DNA of 64,000 nucleotides from positions 14,218,147 to 14,282,146 of the forward strand of contig NC_058518.1 of the NCBI RefSeq assembly GCF_904849725.1, read 5' to 3'. This document shows, in pieces, positions 1 to 12,293 of the stretch (position 1 is its first letter; each line of letters opens with the position of its first letter). The stretch comes from Hordeum vulgare subsp. vulgare (taxonomy: Eukaryota; Streptophyta; Magnoliopsida; Poales; Poaceae). A model generated the notes under the pieces. That model did not search any database. It was given only the letters and a program-made list of their open reading frames with translations, and was not told the DNA's origin. The position numbers and the translations under genes are program-made.

Positions 1-1450
1 GGACAGCCACTCATTTACATCCCTGAATTTGTCACTGAACCAGCTCAGTGGGGAGGTGCCCCTCAGTCTGCAAGATGCGAAGTACAACCGTAGTTTCCTT
101 GGCAACCAGGGGCTTTGTGCAACGCGGGACTGGACGATAAATCTCCCAAAATGCCACAAAAGCACCCACATGTCGAAGACTAATATGATAATCTTGTCGG
201 TGCTTGGTGTCACTCTGTTCATTGTTATCATGAGCATCGTAATATGGCGGTTCTTCCGTAGCTGGAAGAACACACAAGTGGTGACAGAGGTCGTCAGTGA
301 TTGGAAAATGATATCATTCACATCTTTGGACTTCACCGTGTACGACGTGGTCAATAATATATTTGAGGAGAACATAATCGGCAGAGGTGGCTCTGGGATT
401 GTGTACCGTGTCCACCTCCCTAGCCTTGATGGTGCCACCCAGGATCGCAGTAGCAAAATCGTGGCTGTAAAGAAGATATGCCTCACGATAAATTTGGACC
501 AGAGGCAGTTTGACTCGGAGGTGCAGACATTGGGCAGCGTCAGGCATAGGAACATCGTCAAGCTGTTGTGCAGTATCTCCGGCTGAGATGCCAACCTGCT
601 CGTTTACGAGTACATGGAGAAGGGCAGCCTCCATCACTGGCTGCACCGCCGGGACAATGTGGGTCCAGAACTATTGAACTGGCCGAGGAGGCTGGCCATT
701 GCTATTGATGTGGCCAAGGGGCTGAACTACATGCACCATGAGCGTGGAGAGGCTCCTATCATCCACGGGGATATCAAGCCAGAAAACATCTTGCTTGACC
801 CAGAGTTCAATGCAAAGATCTACGACTTTGGGCTCGCTCGGATGCTTGTTGTACCAGGCGATTCCTATGAGCCACACCTCCAAGGGACATTCGGGTACAT
901 GCCCCCTGGTGAGAATCTCAAATCCAGCAAGTCGTATCAATATTTTATAATTTACTATTGAACACTAATTCAGGTGAATTTTGCAGAATCGTCATATGGA
1001 AGGGCGAACGAGAAGGTTGACGTTTACAGTTTTGGCGTCGTTCTATTACAGCTGACCACCGGCAAGGCTGCCATTCACGAAAGTCAAAGCTCGGACATTG
1101 CCGTTCAAGATTATCAAAGCCTGGCCGGATGGGCATCTAGGCTATCCAATCTATCCGACGACATCATCGACAACAATATCCGTGATCCAGCTCACTCTTC
1201 TGATATCTTAGCGGTGTTCAAACTCGGCGTGTCATGCACGAGTGAATACCCGCGTAACCGGCCGACCATGAAGGACGTCTAAACCGAGCTCATTCAGTGG
1301 GACAAGAGGCAGATAGAGGCTGAGGCAGAGCTACATAGGTCATGCAACGATGACAGTGCGGCGCTTCTAGCCAGCATGCCCAGGAGCATGTCTGATGTCC
1401 GTCAGCGCAGCGGCTGCCGTGAGGTCCTTACGCGCTCAAGAACATCCTAG
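1..1450 (+). pseudogene. LRR receptor-like kinase pseudogene, 3' portion (upstream unit)
   Basis: Second copy of the kinase pseudogene, entering the window in its last LRR in frame from position 2. The membrane segment lies near 180-255, the glycine-rich loop near 380-395, and the HGD catalytic loop near 760. It carries the same TGA (584-586), the same intron (909-986), the same TAA (1280-1282) and the same final TAG (1448-1450) as the copy at 25129-28240. The identical lesions show the gene was already dead before the duplication. Whether this copy also carries the frameshift lies outside the window. Confidence 0.9.
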
Positions 1451-2159
1451 GGATGAGTTGTTGCGTTGGGGACCATAGTTGATGATATGGCTCCTGTTGT
1501 CGATGGGTTTTCAGCTGAGGGTATCTCATCTATGTGAAGCTATTGAAGACGTTAACATACATGATATCCAGGAGGGCGCCCCCTACAATTCTGCTACGTA
1601 GAGATATATTAGTTGTGAGCTTGGCTTGTGCCTATCTTGTAAGCAGTTTAAACCACTTGCTTGATTCTCAAGCTTTGTAACAATTTGTATGCAAACCATG
1701 GGATAAGCCCCATCATATAACACGCACCCATCTGCCTCAACAGGCATCGATGTGCAGAGAAGTCCACACACCGAGCCAACCATGGTGACATCCCAGAACC
1801 GCGCCTCGACGACCATTGGACACTGGTAAAATTGTGGTCATCCCACCGGTAGGGCCACGATGAGGATAAGAGAGGATGAACCACTACAAAGTAGAACAAC
1901 CCTGCTGGCGTCGCCGCTACGTGATCACTTCCCAGGGACGCCCTCTGGTGAAGGCGAGGGGAGGAGGAGAGTGAAGTAGCAGCTGGGTAGGGGTGCTGCG
2001 GGTTCTGCCAGAGGGCTGCTCGTAGAATCAGTTCACAAGCGATATCAAAACAAGGCAACACATATGTTCTAAGAGGTGCTTCCATGTTTCAAGTATTTTA
2101 CATCCACCGACATGTCACACGGATGAGGTATATCTATTTACTATGTCAATCTGGCTTTA

Positions 2160-2295
2160 GCTGAGAAAATGCTTTCAACTTTAATTTGTACCCCTTTTTT
2201 CACCTGGTAAATCTTGTCCCATTTTAACTTAAAAATGATTTCAGCTTCTTCTTAATAAAGGGCAGCGCTCCTGCCTGTTCCATAAAAAAAAAGAC
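2160..2295 (+). mobile_element. Possible LINE 3' tail
   Basis: An AATAAA at 2254 sits in a sequence ending CTCCTGCCTGTTCC followed by an A-rich run (2281-2292). This resembles the 3' ends of grass LINEs. No coding part is visible; 1451-2160 contains no recognisable gene. The same sequence recurs at 28950-29085. Confidence 0.35.
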
Positions 2296-2732
2296 TATGA
2301 AGGCTAAGGAGGAGACCAAAGAGCGACGACCTCTAATTGAAGGGAGCAATGATGACCGATATTAACAACATGGCACTTTATTTAATTGGTTCGCCTGGTC
2401 ACTCTCTCGCTTCTCCTCCAGTCGTACCTCCCGATGGCATGCGCGCTGACATGAATGGCGATGTTTCATCTCGATGGAGCCCACGATTTGGAATTATTGT
2501 GGATGGGTGTTGTCGGTGCAAGGGTTCGGCAGACAACTTGAACATACGCAGCTGCAAATAAAGCAGACCAAGACGTACCATACGTTCGAGATTTGTTGCG
2601 CAACCCATGTTTGTTGTGGTATATGGTGTATTGCCTATGGATGGACATGGACTGGGCAGCAAGCTTTCCCACTGCCGCAGTTGATAAAAGCACAGCCACG
2701 AACACGCCGCTGATTTAAAAATCTTTCACGAT

Positions 2733-3135
2733 GCAGCTAGCTTCACCAAAGCTGTCACTAAAAGCATGGTTAATAATACAACCACTTAATCAGCAATAAA
2801 GAGTTGTCATGTTATATAAAGCCAATCTAATAATTTCTTTTTTTTTAAATATAAGTCTTTTTATAGGTTTCACTAGTAGACTACATTCAGGTGTATATAG
2901 ACATATTTTAGAATATAGATTCACTCATTTTGTGCAGCTAGCTTCACCAAAGCTGTCATTAAAAGCATGGTTAATAATACAACCACTTAATCAACAATAA
3001 AGAGTTGTCATGTTATATAAAACCAATCTCTCCGTTTCTAAATCTTTTTAGAGGTTTCACTAGTAGACTACATTCGGATGTATATAGACATATTTTAGAA
3101 TATAGATTCACTCATTTTGCTTCGCATGTAGTCTT
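2733..3135 (+). repeat. Two-unit tandem duplication (~201 bp) containing Stowaway sequence
   Basis: GCAGCTAGCTTCACCAAAGC occurs at 2733 and 2934, and about 200 bp after each copy align, including a MITE-derived block (CACTAGTAGACTACATTC). The duplication arose after a Stowaway element had inserted, since both units carry a piece of it. Also at 29523-29925. Confidence 0.8.
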
Positions 3136-3181
3136 TTAGTGAAATTTAAAAAAAAAATTATATTTAAGAACGGAGGGAGTA
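3029..3181 (+). mobile_element. Stowaway-type MITE
   Basis: Tc1/mariner-type miniature element. It starts CTCTCCGTTTCTAAAT, has the typical core GATGTATATAGACATATTTT, and ends GAACGGAGGGAGTA as an imperfect terminal inverted repeat with a TA-type border. Non-coding. Second copy at 29819-29971. Confidence 0.85.
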
Positions 3182-3717
3182 GTCGACATACAACATGCAG
3201 ACTATCCACGTCACTGATTGTCACGTCATCTTCAGTTTCCAATACCACCCAATCAGGCCCATTTCCCTGCGTTCACATCGGTGGAAAAAACAGCTGCAGT
3301 CGCCCAGCCTTTGCTTTCAGACGCAACCACAGCCGCTCCTCACCCACCTCCCTCCCGCAGCGCCCATCTTAGCCGCAGCCACTCGCCCGCTCCTCATGGC
3401 CGCTGCCTCCCCCCTCCCCCTCCTACAGCGCCCATCTCCAGCCACCGGCCCGCGCCTCCGCTGCTCACTGTCGGACCGCCTCTTCCGATGGACCGTCGCA
3501 TCCACCACCTCCCCCACCACCGGAGCGCCTCCTCCTCCGCCGCATCCACCACCGGACTGCCTCCACCGCCTCCTGCTCAGCCGGACCGACGCCTCCACCA
3601 CCTCCTCCACCGCCTGCACCGCTTCCTCCTCCCCCTCACCTTCCCAGTACGTGTGGACGACATCAGGAAGGAGCAGCTCGCCGGTCTACCACCTCCCCCT
3701 CCCCCTGCTTCCTCGCT
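3182..3717 (+). other. Pro/Ser/His-rich low-complexity open stretch, no gene assigned
   Basis: CT-rich sequence leaves two overlapping forward frames open (3195-3803 and 3218-3835; repeated at 29985-30625) and one reverse frame. Composition bias explains this. There is no domain, and the frames run into repeat X. It may be the leader of a transposon gene, but nothing supports a function. Confidence 0.4.
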
Positions 3718-5245
3718 GCCATCACCATATTTTCGGAACACGTACCATCATATCCAAACGAAAAAGATGTACTCCTTCTCATCTTTTTTATTTCACGTAT
3801 TAGATTTATATCAAGTCAAACTTTATATGATTTGAGCTAATTTATATTTAAAAATATCGACACCTACAGTACCAATATCTGTACCATGAAACTACATTTC
3901 ATAATGAATCTAACAATGTTAATTTGGCATTTTAAATGTTGATACTTCTTTTATAAATTTGATTAAGGTAGAGATACTTTGATTTTAATTTTTTTATGTG
4001 CATACTAAAATGCACCGGGGTACTAGCAGAATACAGTAGCGTGCTACAACATACAAATAAAGAGGAAAATGACAGGACCACTTGCAATATCTAGTACAGC
4101 CACCCGCAAAATAAAAAATACTAAATAGTTCAATAATTTTACTGGTCATTCTGACAAGTCATTTTCTAAACGTACCATTACTGACTCGTGATTGAAAACA
4201 GGGTATTTATCATGTGTTCAAAAAATGAAAAAAAACGCTTTCATCAAAGGAGCATATTCTATTCTATCTTCTAATTAGAGGCACTATGAGGCACCCTGTT
4301 AATTGTCACACTTAAATAATTATTAACCATTGGATAAAAACATGATTAGATGAACAGTTGAGATGAGTCATTTCACCTCGTAAAAGCAAAAGAAAAAAAG
4401 ATGACTCCTTTCACCGTAATCATCCTCACCAAGAGTCCGGAGCAATATCATTATCAAACTGTTTTCTGCCTCTCTCTTCTTTCGGTCCATGTCTTGATGT
4501 CGCCCTACTTCCGGTATCTATCAGATTAGCTATAGGATCGAGCCGCCACAACCACCACATTGTCCTATGTCAATTTTCTCTCCAGGGTCCGATGTCTCCA
4601 TCTCCTTTCTCTTCATGTTGTGATGTTGGCGTCCTCTCAATTTCTATCAGACTGGCTCTAGGTCCTCCCGTGCCTCTTTTCTCTCCACGATCTAATAGGA
4701 CTAGACATTTGATCAGGGAGCTAGACCTATAAGAGCAACTTTAGCACATCCCGTATATTGCGGACGTGTATCACATAATTACAGTTTGCAAAAATCTTTT
4801 TTTACAGGCTGATGAGGACCGCAGTAGAACATAACCCGCATCGTGGAACTATAAATGTTTCGTTTTACAGTTCCTCGATGCGGGTTCTGTTCTACCGCGG
4901 CCCTCGTCAGCCCACAAACTATAAAAAAATCAAACTTACAATTCTTCATCAATTCTGCTGATTTGCGTCAAATTTGAACAATCAAAAACAGTCTGTATAC
5001 AAATTAAACCATAATTTTCGATCAAGACTCTAAAGAACGTCATGCAAAAGCAACCATCATCTTCACCACCGTCTTACTATTACTCCATCTCACAATACTC
5101 CCTTCACGTATAAGATTTTTATCAAGTTAAACTTTATAAAGTTTGACCAAATTTATATTAAAAATTATTAACATATATAATACAAAATATGTATAGTATG
5201 GAGTGCAGCGCTTTGGTGTCCAGGTTTACCTCCACCCGGTCAGAA
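3718..5245 (+). repeat. Dispersed repeat X, copy 1
   Basis: Closely matches 17822-19345 over about 1.5 kb, and its first ~190 bp match 12735-12915. The shared landmark ACGTACCATCATATCC stands near the start and GGTGTCCAGGTTTACCTCC at the end. It contains a foldback (4807-4912). No open frame. Probably a non-autonomous DNA transposon or a fragment of one; class unknown. The identical copy from the duplication is 30508-32035. Confidence 0.75.
4807..4912 (+). repeat. Foldback hairpin inside repeat X
   Basis: GGCTGATGAGGACCGCAGTA pairs with TACCGCGGCCCTCGTCAGCC; about 44 bp of stem with few mismatches surround a ~15-base loop. The same hairpin is kept at 18910-19015 and 31597-31702. A long imperfect stem of this size could be a small-RNA precursor or a transposon foldback. 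Confidence 0.75.
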
Positions 5246-6124
5246 ATCACACACAAAAAATCCTAGGAAAACTCAAACAATTACATATTTTATTTGCATG
5301 GTAGAAAATTTATTACGTGATGTCTGTTATGACGTCTAGATCATTTGAACATCTGAATACACTACCAGAAACCTGTTAATACACGACGGATTTTGCTTGA
5401 CGTTTTCCTACAGCACCCACGAGCCCGCGCACCCCTACAGCACCCACGAGCCCGCTAAAGCCCGTGTAACTATTCCCGCATAAAAAGCTAACCCTGGAAC
5501 CATTCTCCTCATCCACTACTCTCGATTCCCCACCATCTCCTAGCCGCCGCCACCCAGCAGCACCTCGTCTCCTACCTCCTCCCAAATATCGCCGCCGGCC
5601 TTCCCCCTCCCGTCTTCTCAAGTCCTGCTGGATCCACCGCTCCTAGTATCTGGCGCTCTCGTGCGAACCCAACCCCGTGGGCTAGGGTTTCGGCTGCGGC
5701 TTCGCATCCACCGTCGGCGCATCTCCAGGTGCTCCTCCCCATCGCACACCGCGGCCACTTTGCGTCCACTCCGCCTCGTGGATAGTGGCCCCTAGCTCAG
5801 TGCGCTCGTGCTCGTTGGGCTGGACTGCGGCGACCATCGTGCCTGAGGCAGAGCAGTGTGGTCACTAAGGTCAAGGTCCAAGCAGATGCGCTGCATGTGG
5901 GTAAGCTAAATCTGAAATTAGATCATGTTGCAGGGTGAGTTTCATTCCCTTCCGCTCTATACTTGTTATTCTCGATTTCCTATGCCATGTCTGCTGCACT
6001 GTCTGCTGAAAGTCGAATGTGATAGCAAAAGACATGTCAGACAATATTCAGTAAATAGCCTGAAGGACTGTTAGTTACGGTTGGGCCGGGGGGGGGGGGA
6101 TTTTGTATAAGAAAAAAGAAAGAT
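5246..6124 (+). other. GC-rich leader-like stretch without a gene
   Basis: Contains a small direct repeat (CCTACAGCACCCACGAGCCCG at 5409 and 5435), a GCTAGGGTTT motif near 5691, and a G-run at 6088-6098. The composition resembles a grass promoter and 5' leader, but no convincing coding frame follows. Duplicated at 32036-32914. Confidence 0.35.
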
Positions 6125-6835
6125 ATGGTGAGATGTGCACAACGACGAAAAGGAGTCGTGACTAGAGGTAGCAGCATCGTCGACACGCGGGAGGGCTCAA
6201 CCTCCACCGTCAACGACGGCAGCCGATCGGACACAATAGCAGGAGCATACCAGGTCTGTGGGCCCACAGGCTGGCCGACCCCTCATACGCTCGTAAAGCT
6301 CCCGCCATCGCGCTACAGCAGGCACGCCATCTATGTCGCCGCGCCCCATCTGAGCTCCTCCTCCTCCTCACCACATATAAGACCACAAAGTCATGCCGGG
6401 GCCGGTCCTCTAGGACCCAAGATGGGGCCCGTAGGGCCCAGATCAGGGCCGTGGGTGCGCCACCGGCCACTCCGCGCCAGCACACCGTCGCGTTGCCAAG
6501 AGGCTGCGCCAACACCCCACGTGCCGCTGGCCACAACCGCGGGTCCGCCGGGCCGTTGCCATACCGAGGAGCACCGCCGCCGCCTCCTACCCCGGGAAGG
6601 GGAGACGCACGCGCGGGGACTGAAGTTCTCGCCGCCGTTGACCCCACCTTACTCAGGGCCGGGGGCGGTGGGGGGGAGGGAGGAAGGAGGGGCCGACGAA
6701 GGGAGAGGGAGCATGCCGCCTCCCGGGGAGGCGACGTTAGGGTACCGGGCGGAGGATCAGATGCGGGTAATGAGACAAGGCAAGAACTTGGAAGACAAGA
6801 AAGCATCAGTGAGACCACCATCTATCACCTCTCTA

Positions 6836-7074
6836 GGGCTGAACGTAATGGGAGTATCATATGTGGTATCATGCATGCCAACTAGACATATTTGATGAGG
6901 TGGCATATAAGTAAATGAAGAAAGAAAAAGTTGAGTATCATAACATGATAACGTATCATATTAGATGTTGTGCTAGTATGTATTATGCATGACAAGAAAT
7001 GAATTTTCGTATGATACTATGCATTAAGGATATAACATCATACACATGATATTAGTACTCCATTACAACCAGCC
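6836..7074 (+). mobile_element. Tourist-like (PIF/Harbinger) MITE
   Basis: Ends GGGCTGAACGTAATGGGAG and TACTCCATTACAACCAGCC are imperfect inverted repeats. The right border is TAA and the left is TAG, fitting a 3-bp TWA target duplication with one change. The interior is AT-rich with TATCAT motifs. Same family as the 1345-bp element at 35993. An inverted copy lies at 47490-47735, and a left half survives at 20630-20679. Duplicate at 33626-33864. Confidence 0.75.
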
Positions 7075-7189
7075 TAACACCTGGTGATTTTGCACGAAAT
7101 GTTTTGTTGAGTCCCACTATAGGCTAGTGGACAGGGAAAGGGCATGCAGTGTGGACAATGATAGGGCATGCAGCCATACGCGAACCGAA

Positions 7190-7620
7190 TCATATGGATC
7201 AAGGGACATGGTGATTTAGCACGAAGAAAAAATGATCGAGTCTCACGACGACAAGATATTTGACAGCGACGAGACATGGTGATTTAGCACGAAGAAAAAA
7301 TGATCGAGTCTCAGGACGACAAGATATTGGACAGCGACGAGACAGGGTGATTTAGCACGAAGAAAAACTGATCGAGTCTCACGACGACAAGATATTGGAC
7401 AACGACGAGACAGGGTGATTTAGCACGAAGAAAAAATGATCGAGTCTCACGACGACAAGATATTGGACAGAGACAAGACATGGTGATTTAGCACGAAGAA
7501 AAAATGATCGAGTCTCACGACGACAAGATATTGGACAACGACGAGACAGGGTGATTTAGCACGAAGAAAAAATGATCGAGTCTCACGACGACAAGATATT
7601 GGACAACGACGAGGCAGCGG
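7190..7620 (+). repeat. 68-bp tandem array, about six units
   Basis: The landmark GATTTAGCACGAAG occurs at 7213, 7281, 7349, 7417, 7485 and 7553, an exact period of 68. Units include GACGACAAGATATTGGACA. Related arrays: 23176-23485 and (inverted) 47095-47350, each with four units. The period is not a multiple of three, so the open reverse frames across it are incidental. Duplicate at 33980-34410. Confidence 0.9.
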
Positions 7621-8266
7621 TACTGTGGAGAGTGATAGGGCATTCAACCATAGATGAACTGAATCACATGAATGAGGCAGATTTCGTACGAAGAAAACTA
7701 TCGAGTCTTACGCGGGGCATGCAGCCTTACGCGGAACTAATAACATGAATGAAGTGACCTGGTGATTTCGCACTAAGAAAATCTAGTTGTAGTAAAATGT
7801 GAAGATTTGAGTGCGAAATCTCCGGTTATAGTGGACAGCGACAAATCGTTCATGTGAGATATGTGCAACCATGAACCAAACGCTGATCGTTCATCTGAGG
7901 AGGCGCGTCCGCTGGTGGGAATCGCCGCTGTTGATGGTATGCGGGCTGGTGGGAACCGCCTCTGCTGATGGGACGTGGGCTGGTGGGAACCGCCAAACGC
8001 TGACAACCCTGCGCGGGAGGGCCTCGATCTGACGAGGAGCCGCGATCTGGCTTTCACGTCGGCTGGTGGGAACCGCGTCCGCTGGAGAGGAAGTCGCGTC
8101 CGCGGGCTGGTGGGCCTCGATCTGACGAGGCAGGGAACCGATCGGGAGCCGCCTTGACGCGGGATGAGACGAGCAGGACGAGGACCGGTGCTGATCGGGA
8201 ACCTACGACGAGGTGGGAAAGATTAGATCGGGAAGAGCACGAGTTGCACGTGCAAAAACAACCTAG

Positions 8267-8374
8267 GCTCTAATACCATGTTAGGAATAAGCAACTTGTA
8301 TTACCATGAGGCCATAGGCCGGTATATATACATGTACAGGTGATGGACTATATGCAGGAAAACCCCTTATATAT
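8267..8374 (-). mobile_element. Primer site and truncated short LTR, cut at duplication junction
   Basis: Read on the minus strand, TGGTATTAGAGC (8267-8278) is a tRNA-Met-type primer-binding site preceded by an LTR ending CTAACA (8279-8284). The LTR is broken after 8374, the junction of the tandem duplication. Compare the complete LTR at 35069-35210. Confidence 0.75.
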
Positions 8375-11300
8375 CTGATTTTAGTAAGGTACCTTCTAAA
8401 TAAAAAAGGGATAACTAATCTTATGCATCTACTTGTGTTCCATTCGACTGCTTTGATTCTAGTTTCTAGAAAACCTTGGTTCTGTCCAAGGCCACTTCGT
8501 TCCTCTTATGCATTTTCCTTTTCACCGTCCTTTTACCATTTGACCGTCACTTGGAGAACTCCATAACAAGTTGATATTAACACACAAAATATAAAAAATA
8601 TATTAAAATATTCAGAAAACGATGGCCTATACGTGCATGTCATTCGCATTCAGGACAAAAGTGTTGTTTAAACCACATGAGGTTATTAATATTATTAAAT
8701 CTAAAAATGTATGAATAATAATAATTATTATTTTCATGAAGGCAAATAACATCCACATATAGGTCAAATGTATGAATAATATTTTGATATCCTTTTTTTG
8801 CATATGAATTCGTTATGAAGTTTTTAAAATAATGGTCAAATGGTCAAAAGACGGTCAAAGGCCAAGTGCATAAGAGGAGAGAAATCACTTGGGTAGGACC
8901 AAGGTTTTTTTTAATATTAGGAGCAAAACATCCAAGTGAGACATGACTAGGAGCATAAAATTAACTACCCCAAATACAAATGAAGGGAGTTAAAAATAGA
9001 CGACAAGTTTTTTTAGCAAAGCAACAAGGATATTTTATGGTCTGGATACCTTAGGAACAATGAGGGCAGCGTTTCAGTGCCCAGGCTCATCTGCACACGC
9101 GCCAAAGAAAAAATTCAAAGCAAATACTATAAAAATTCAAAAATAAATAAATTGTATGGTAAATATTTTGGTGTGTGAGATGCGTTCCAAATTTCAAATC
9201 ATTTGGACATATGATTATCTCTCAGCAAAAAAAAAATAGGGTGTGTAAAAAAGTTACTCTTCATGTACTATTCTGACCAAATTTGTCTTTTTGCTGAAAG
9301 CTACATATATGTTAAAATGATCTAAAGTTGGAGCACACTTCATGCATCATGTTATCTACTATGCAAAAAATATTGTTTTATTATTTGTTTGTATTATTTG
9401 TTATTTATTTTGATCACCATGGGTTCAGAAATGGATATTCGGAAATAACAATCTATAGAGCCATCCAATTTTACACAAATCAAGTACTACACTCTTGGGG
9501 CCTAGAATTTATGCGCACTGAAGAATGATCCCAATATGTTGGGCCATGAATGATTATTATTAGTTTTATAGACCAATCCAAAATTACTGGAATGAGAACT
9601 TAGTTTTCATCTTCCAGAGGAAATGGAAGAATTCCTGCATCTAACTAGTTTCTTGTGTGTGTGTGTGTGTTTGGGGGGAGGGGGGGGCTCGCACATCTAA
9701 CTATCTTTATGCGAGAAGGAAAGACAGGAAATGATTAAGGCTAGATGCTATAAAAAAAGAGAGGAGGTGCAAACTTAGTTTTTTTATAGGAGGAGTACCT
9801 CGTGTCTTTATATCAACCGATGCACACAACCATTTTTATTACATTATCCAAAATGATCCAATAAAATACATAGATTAACCTAAAGCCCCTTGACAACCAA
9901 TGTCGCTATACCTACAAACCCGATGATGTGTCGTGACCTCGCATCAACACACACCATCTAATTCGATGGACTCATCAAGTCATCCACAGGCAAGACGAGA
10001 GCATCAACTGGTCTAGTAGACCCTTTGCGCGCATCGCATGCACACGCTTTAGAATTAGTTGCTTCCATCTTCTGCCTTCCCATCTTCAGGAACGATCACC
10101 ACATTCACCTTGCCACATCAGTCTGCCATCAATGCCACCACATCACGGATAGCGCCACCGTCGTGCAGTCGTCCATCAAGACACATCCACCGCTAAGACT
10201 CTGTCGTACCATGCCGCCAAGACCCATCTTCATCGACACGATAGATACGAGACCGCTCCACCTTAGGACCCATCCATCCATCACTTGCTCCAAGAACGAT
10301 GGCCCCAAGAGGGGCTGCGATGCCAGACGCTATCATCATCTGATCTCAGAGACACAAATCCAGGGTTTCCCCTAGAGAAATGATCCTTCTCGGCTAGTCC
10401 AACGTCGCTACGCCTCCGAGACCACCCCCCTAGAGGATATGAGATCGAAATTAGTGCCTCCAAATAGGTAAATGACTCCACATGCTGCCACTCTCCGTTT
10501 TGGCAAGCCAAATCCATGGTCTCCCTCAGAGCTCGACATGACCGTCACCGTGACGATTCCCTCCAAGCATGTTAGTGGCTTCCGTAGACATCGCCGCACC
10601 ATTTGCACCGGCAGATCCAGGCAAAGGATTTCTCCTTGGTGGTAGTCCTTTGAAGATCAGAACGCAAAACGGTCGTCGGAGAAGCCCACTGACATGGAAG
10701 GAACGACCGCATCTGAAGAAACAAATCCGGGAACATGGCCCAAACCCATCCAACCCAACCCGACTAGAGAAGCCGCCGCCGATAGGGAGAGCATCAGGAC
10801 GCGCCAGCCCAGGATCCATCGCCACCATCTACGGCCCGACCCCATCACGACCACCGGAGATCCGCCACCACGCTTCGCCCAAGCACCTCTGTGCAGGCCG
10901 CATTACATCTAACCTCCGAGTTGCCACTGATGCAAGCACTGCGAGAGCCGCCACTCACGGCCTAGAAGAACGCCACGGGAGAAAGCCCTGTAGTCGCCGC
11001 CGTTCACGTGGGCTTTGCTCAACGGCCTAATCCGGCAACGGCGTGGAGAAGAGATTGAGAAGGCGGCGACTGTTCTAGGGATGGCAGGTCGCCCTCGATT
11101 TGCGTTTGGTAGGAGCGGCACCCTTTTTTTGCATCCGCAAACTTACTTGAGTATATAAAAAATTAAATTATTGTGATTTCTAAGCAAAATTAATTTTCAT
11201 AGTTGTCATCTATTTTTTTTCAAAGTTGCATTAGACATGCGGCATATAATTTGGATCGGATGGAGTAGTACATTCCTCCATGGGTCATGTGTTTGCAGAA

Positions 11301-12293
11301 GAAAATGTCCATTTTTTAACAATAATGTGTTTATAGTGGACTTCGAACTTCTCAAAGCTGTTTTAACTAAGCCCTATCTCGGTTTTGGATAGTAGTTTTA
11401 TCGCTCAGTACCTTTAAGAATTATGGTTGCAACAAACACTGTGAAACGATACCTACAGAAATTTGTCAAAAGATATGTTTATTAATTTGTGTTCTAGAGA
11501 AGATGATATGTGATCTTTTCATTTATCTCATGTCCTTTTTGTTAGAAAAGATGACAGAGAGCTAAAGATTAAAGATCATCCGCACCAATAAATCAACATA
11601 GCAACTCAAGGCTAAGCCAACACATGACTTTTCAGGAATCTGTGGTATGAAGGCCTAATTAAACCGGAAATTCGCAGGGGCATGTAAGTGCGGGGGCACT
11701 CAAGTGCCAAGCCCTACTGTCCGCTCTATTTACCTCGCAATTCGTGAAGTAGTCGAATCCTGCATGAGGGCAGCGTAAAAAACAAAATTCCTAAAGATGA
11801 TTTAAGTTTCAATGATATGAAAATTATGGGTTTTGCATCTAAAACTGCCCATGTCACAGAAAACATGAATATGAAAACATAAGTTAATTTGGAATTTGCG
11901 TTTAAAAGATATAAAACTTTAAAATCGGAAGCCAAAATAAAATGCCGGCATCAGGGGCCTGGGTGCCCTAGCATTTGTGCGTCGCAAATCCTCGTCCCTA
12001 ATTAAACCAACATCTTATTTCTTTCGCATACTTCAGATCAAGTTTGTCACGCGTTTGGAATCCTTGGCAATTCCTCCAAAAACAAAGGAAGTGAGTTTTC
12101 CTCTCCTACAATGTCCAAATTTCCTGTGGCCACTCCCGTGTTCCAAAAGCTAGGATATGACTTTTCTCCCTTACGAATAGTATCCCTGACATTTCCACGT
12201 TTTCCCCGTGACCAGAACATGTTTCATTTGGGAGGAGCTCTCAGAGCTTGGGACAAGTTTTGTGTCGGCAATACAGTTGAAAAAGCACAATAG
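8375..12293 (+). other. AT-rich intergenic stretch with LINE-like and MITE-like debris
   Basis: No coding gene is supported. A (GT)n run lies at about 9653-9670. At 9790-11110, the minus strand ends in an AATAAA-rich tail (near 9830-9850) after a GC-rich body, as in grass LINE 3' ends, but no reverse transcriptase motif is visible. A MITE-like opening (TTTCAGTGCCCAGGCTCATC) stands at 9072. The rest, 11110-12290, shows nothing recognisable. Confidence 0.4.

Larger units (their letters stand above)
6125..8266 (+). repeat. Dispersed repeat R, copy A
   Basis: Composite repeat: a GC-rich block (6125-6830), a Tourist-like MITE (6836-7074), a 68-bp tandem array (7190-7620) and a block with repeated GCTGGTGGGAACCGC (7900-8130). 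Parts recur forward at 19900-20679 and 23176-24350 and inverted at 46300-50290. Long overlapping frames in both directions in the GC-rich block are composition effects. The last part leads into a primer-binding site and LTR (8267-8374), so some of it may be internal sequence of a non-autonomous LTR element. Duplicate at 32915-35056. Confidence 0.7.
1..8374 (+). repeat. Tandem duplication, visible end of upstream unit
   Basis: Every stretch compared here recurs unchanged 26,790 bases downstream (26791-35164), including all stop codons, MITEs and arrays. The match stops after the ATAT at 8371-8374, inside an LTR: copy 1 continues CTGATTTTAG and copy 2 continues TGGGATAAAT. Because 8375-35164 is exactly one offset long, the simplest model is head-to-tail units of 26,790 bp joined at 8374/8375, with the first unit truncated by the window edge. 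I found no mismatch by eye; a full alignment was not possible. An assembly artefact is the main alternative. Confidence 0.9.

Noticed and set aside
6125..6895. Overlapping long frames in both directions in GC-rich repeat R (also 20236-20775, 32915-33685, 47828-48385, 49567-49981)
   Set aside because: High GC removes stop codons. Frames conflict with each other, differ between repeat copies through small indels, and have no domain. Treated as non-coding repeat.
7190..7620. CRISPR-like array
   Set aside because: Direct repeats have no unique spacers (the whole 68-bp unit repeats), and the DNA is plant nuclear. It is an ordinary minisatellite.
9328..9528. 66-codon hydrophobic frame (YYLFVLFVIYF)
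   Set aside because: AT-rich chance frame; no initiation context, no neighbours, and no repeat of it elsewhere.
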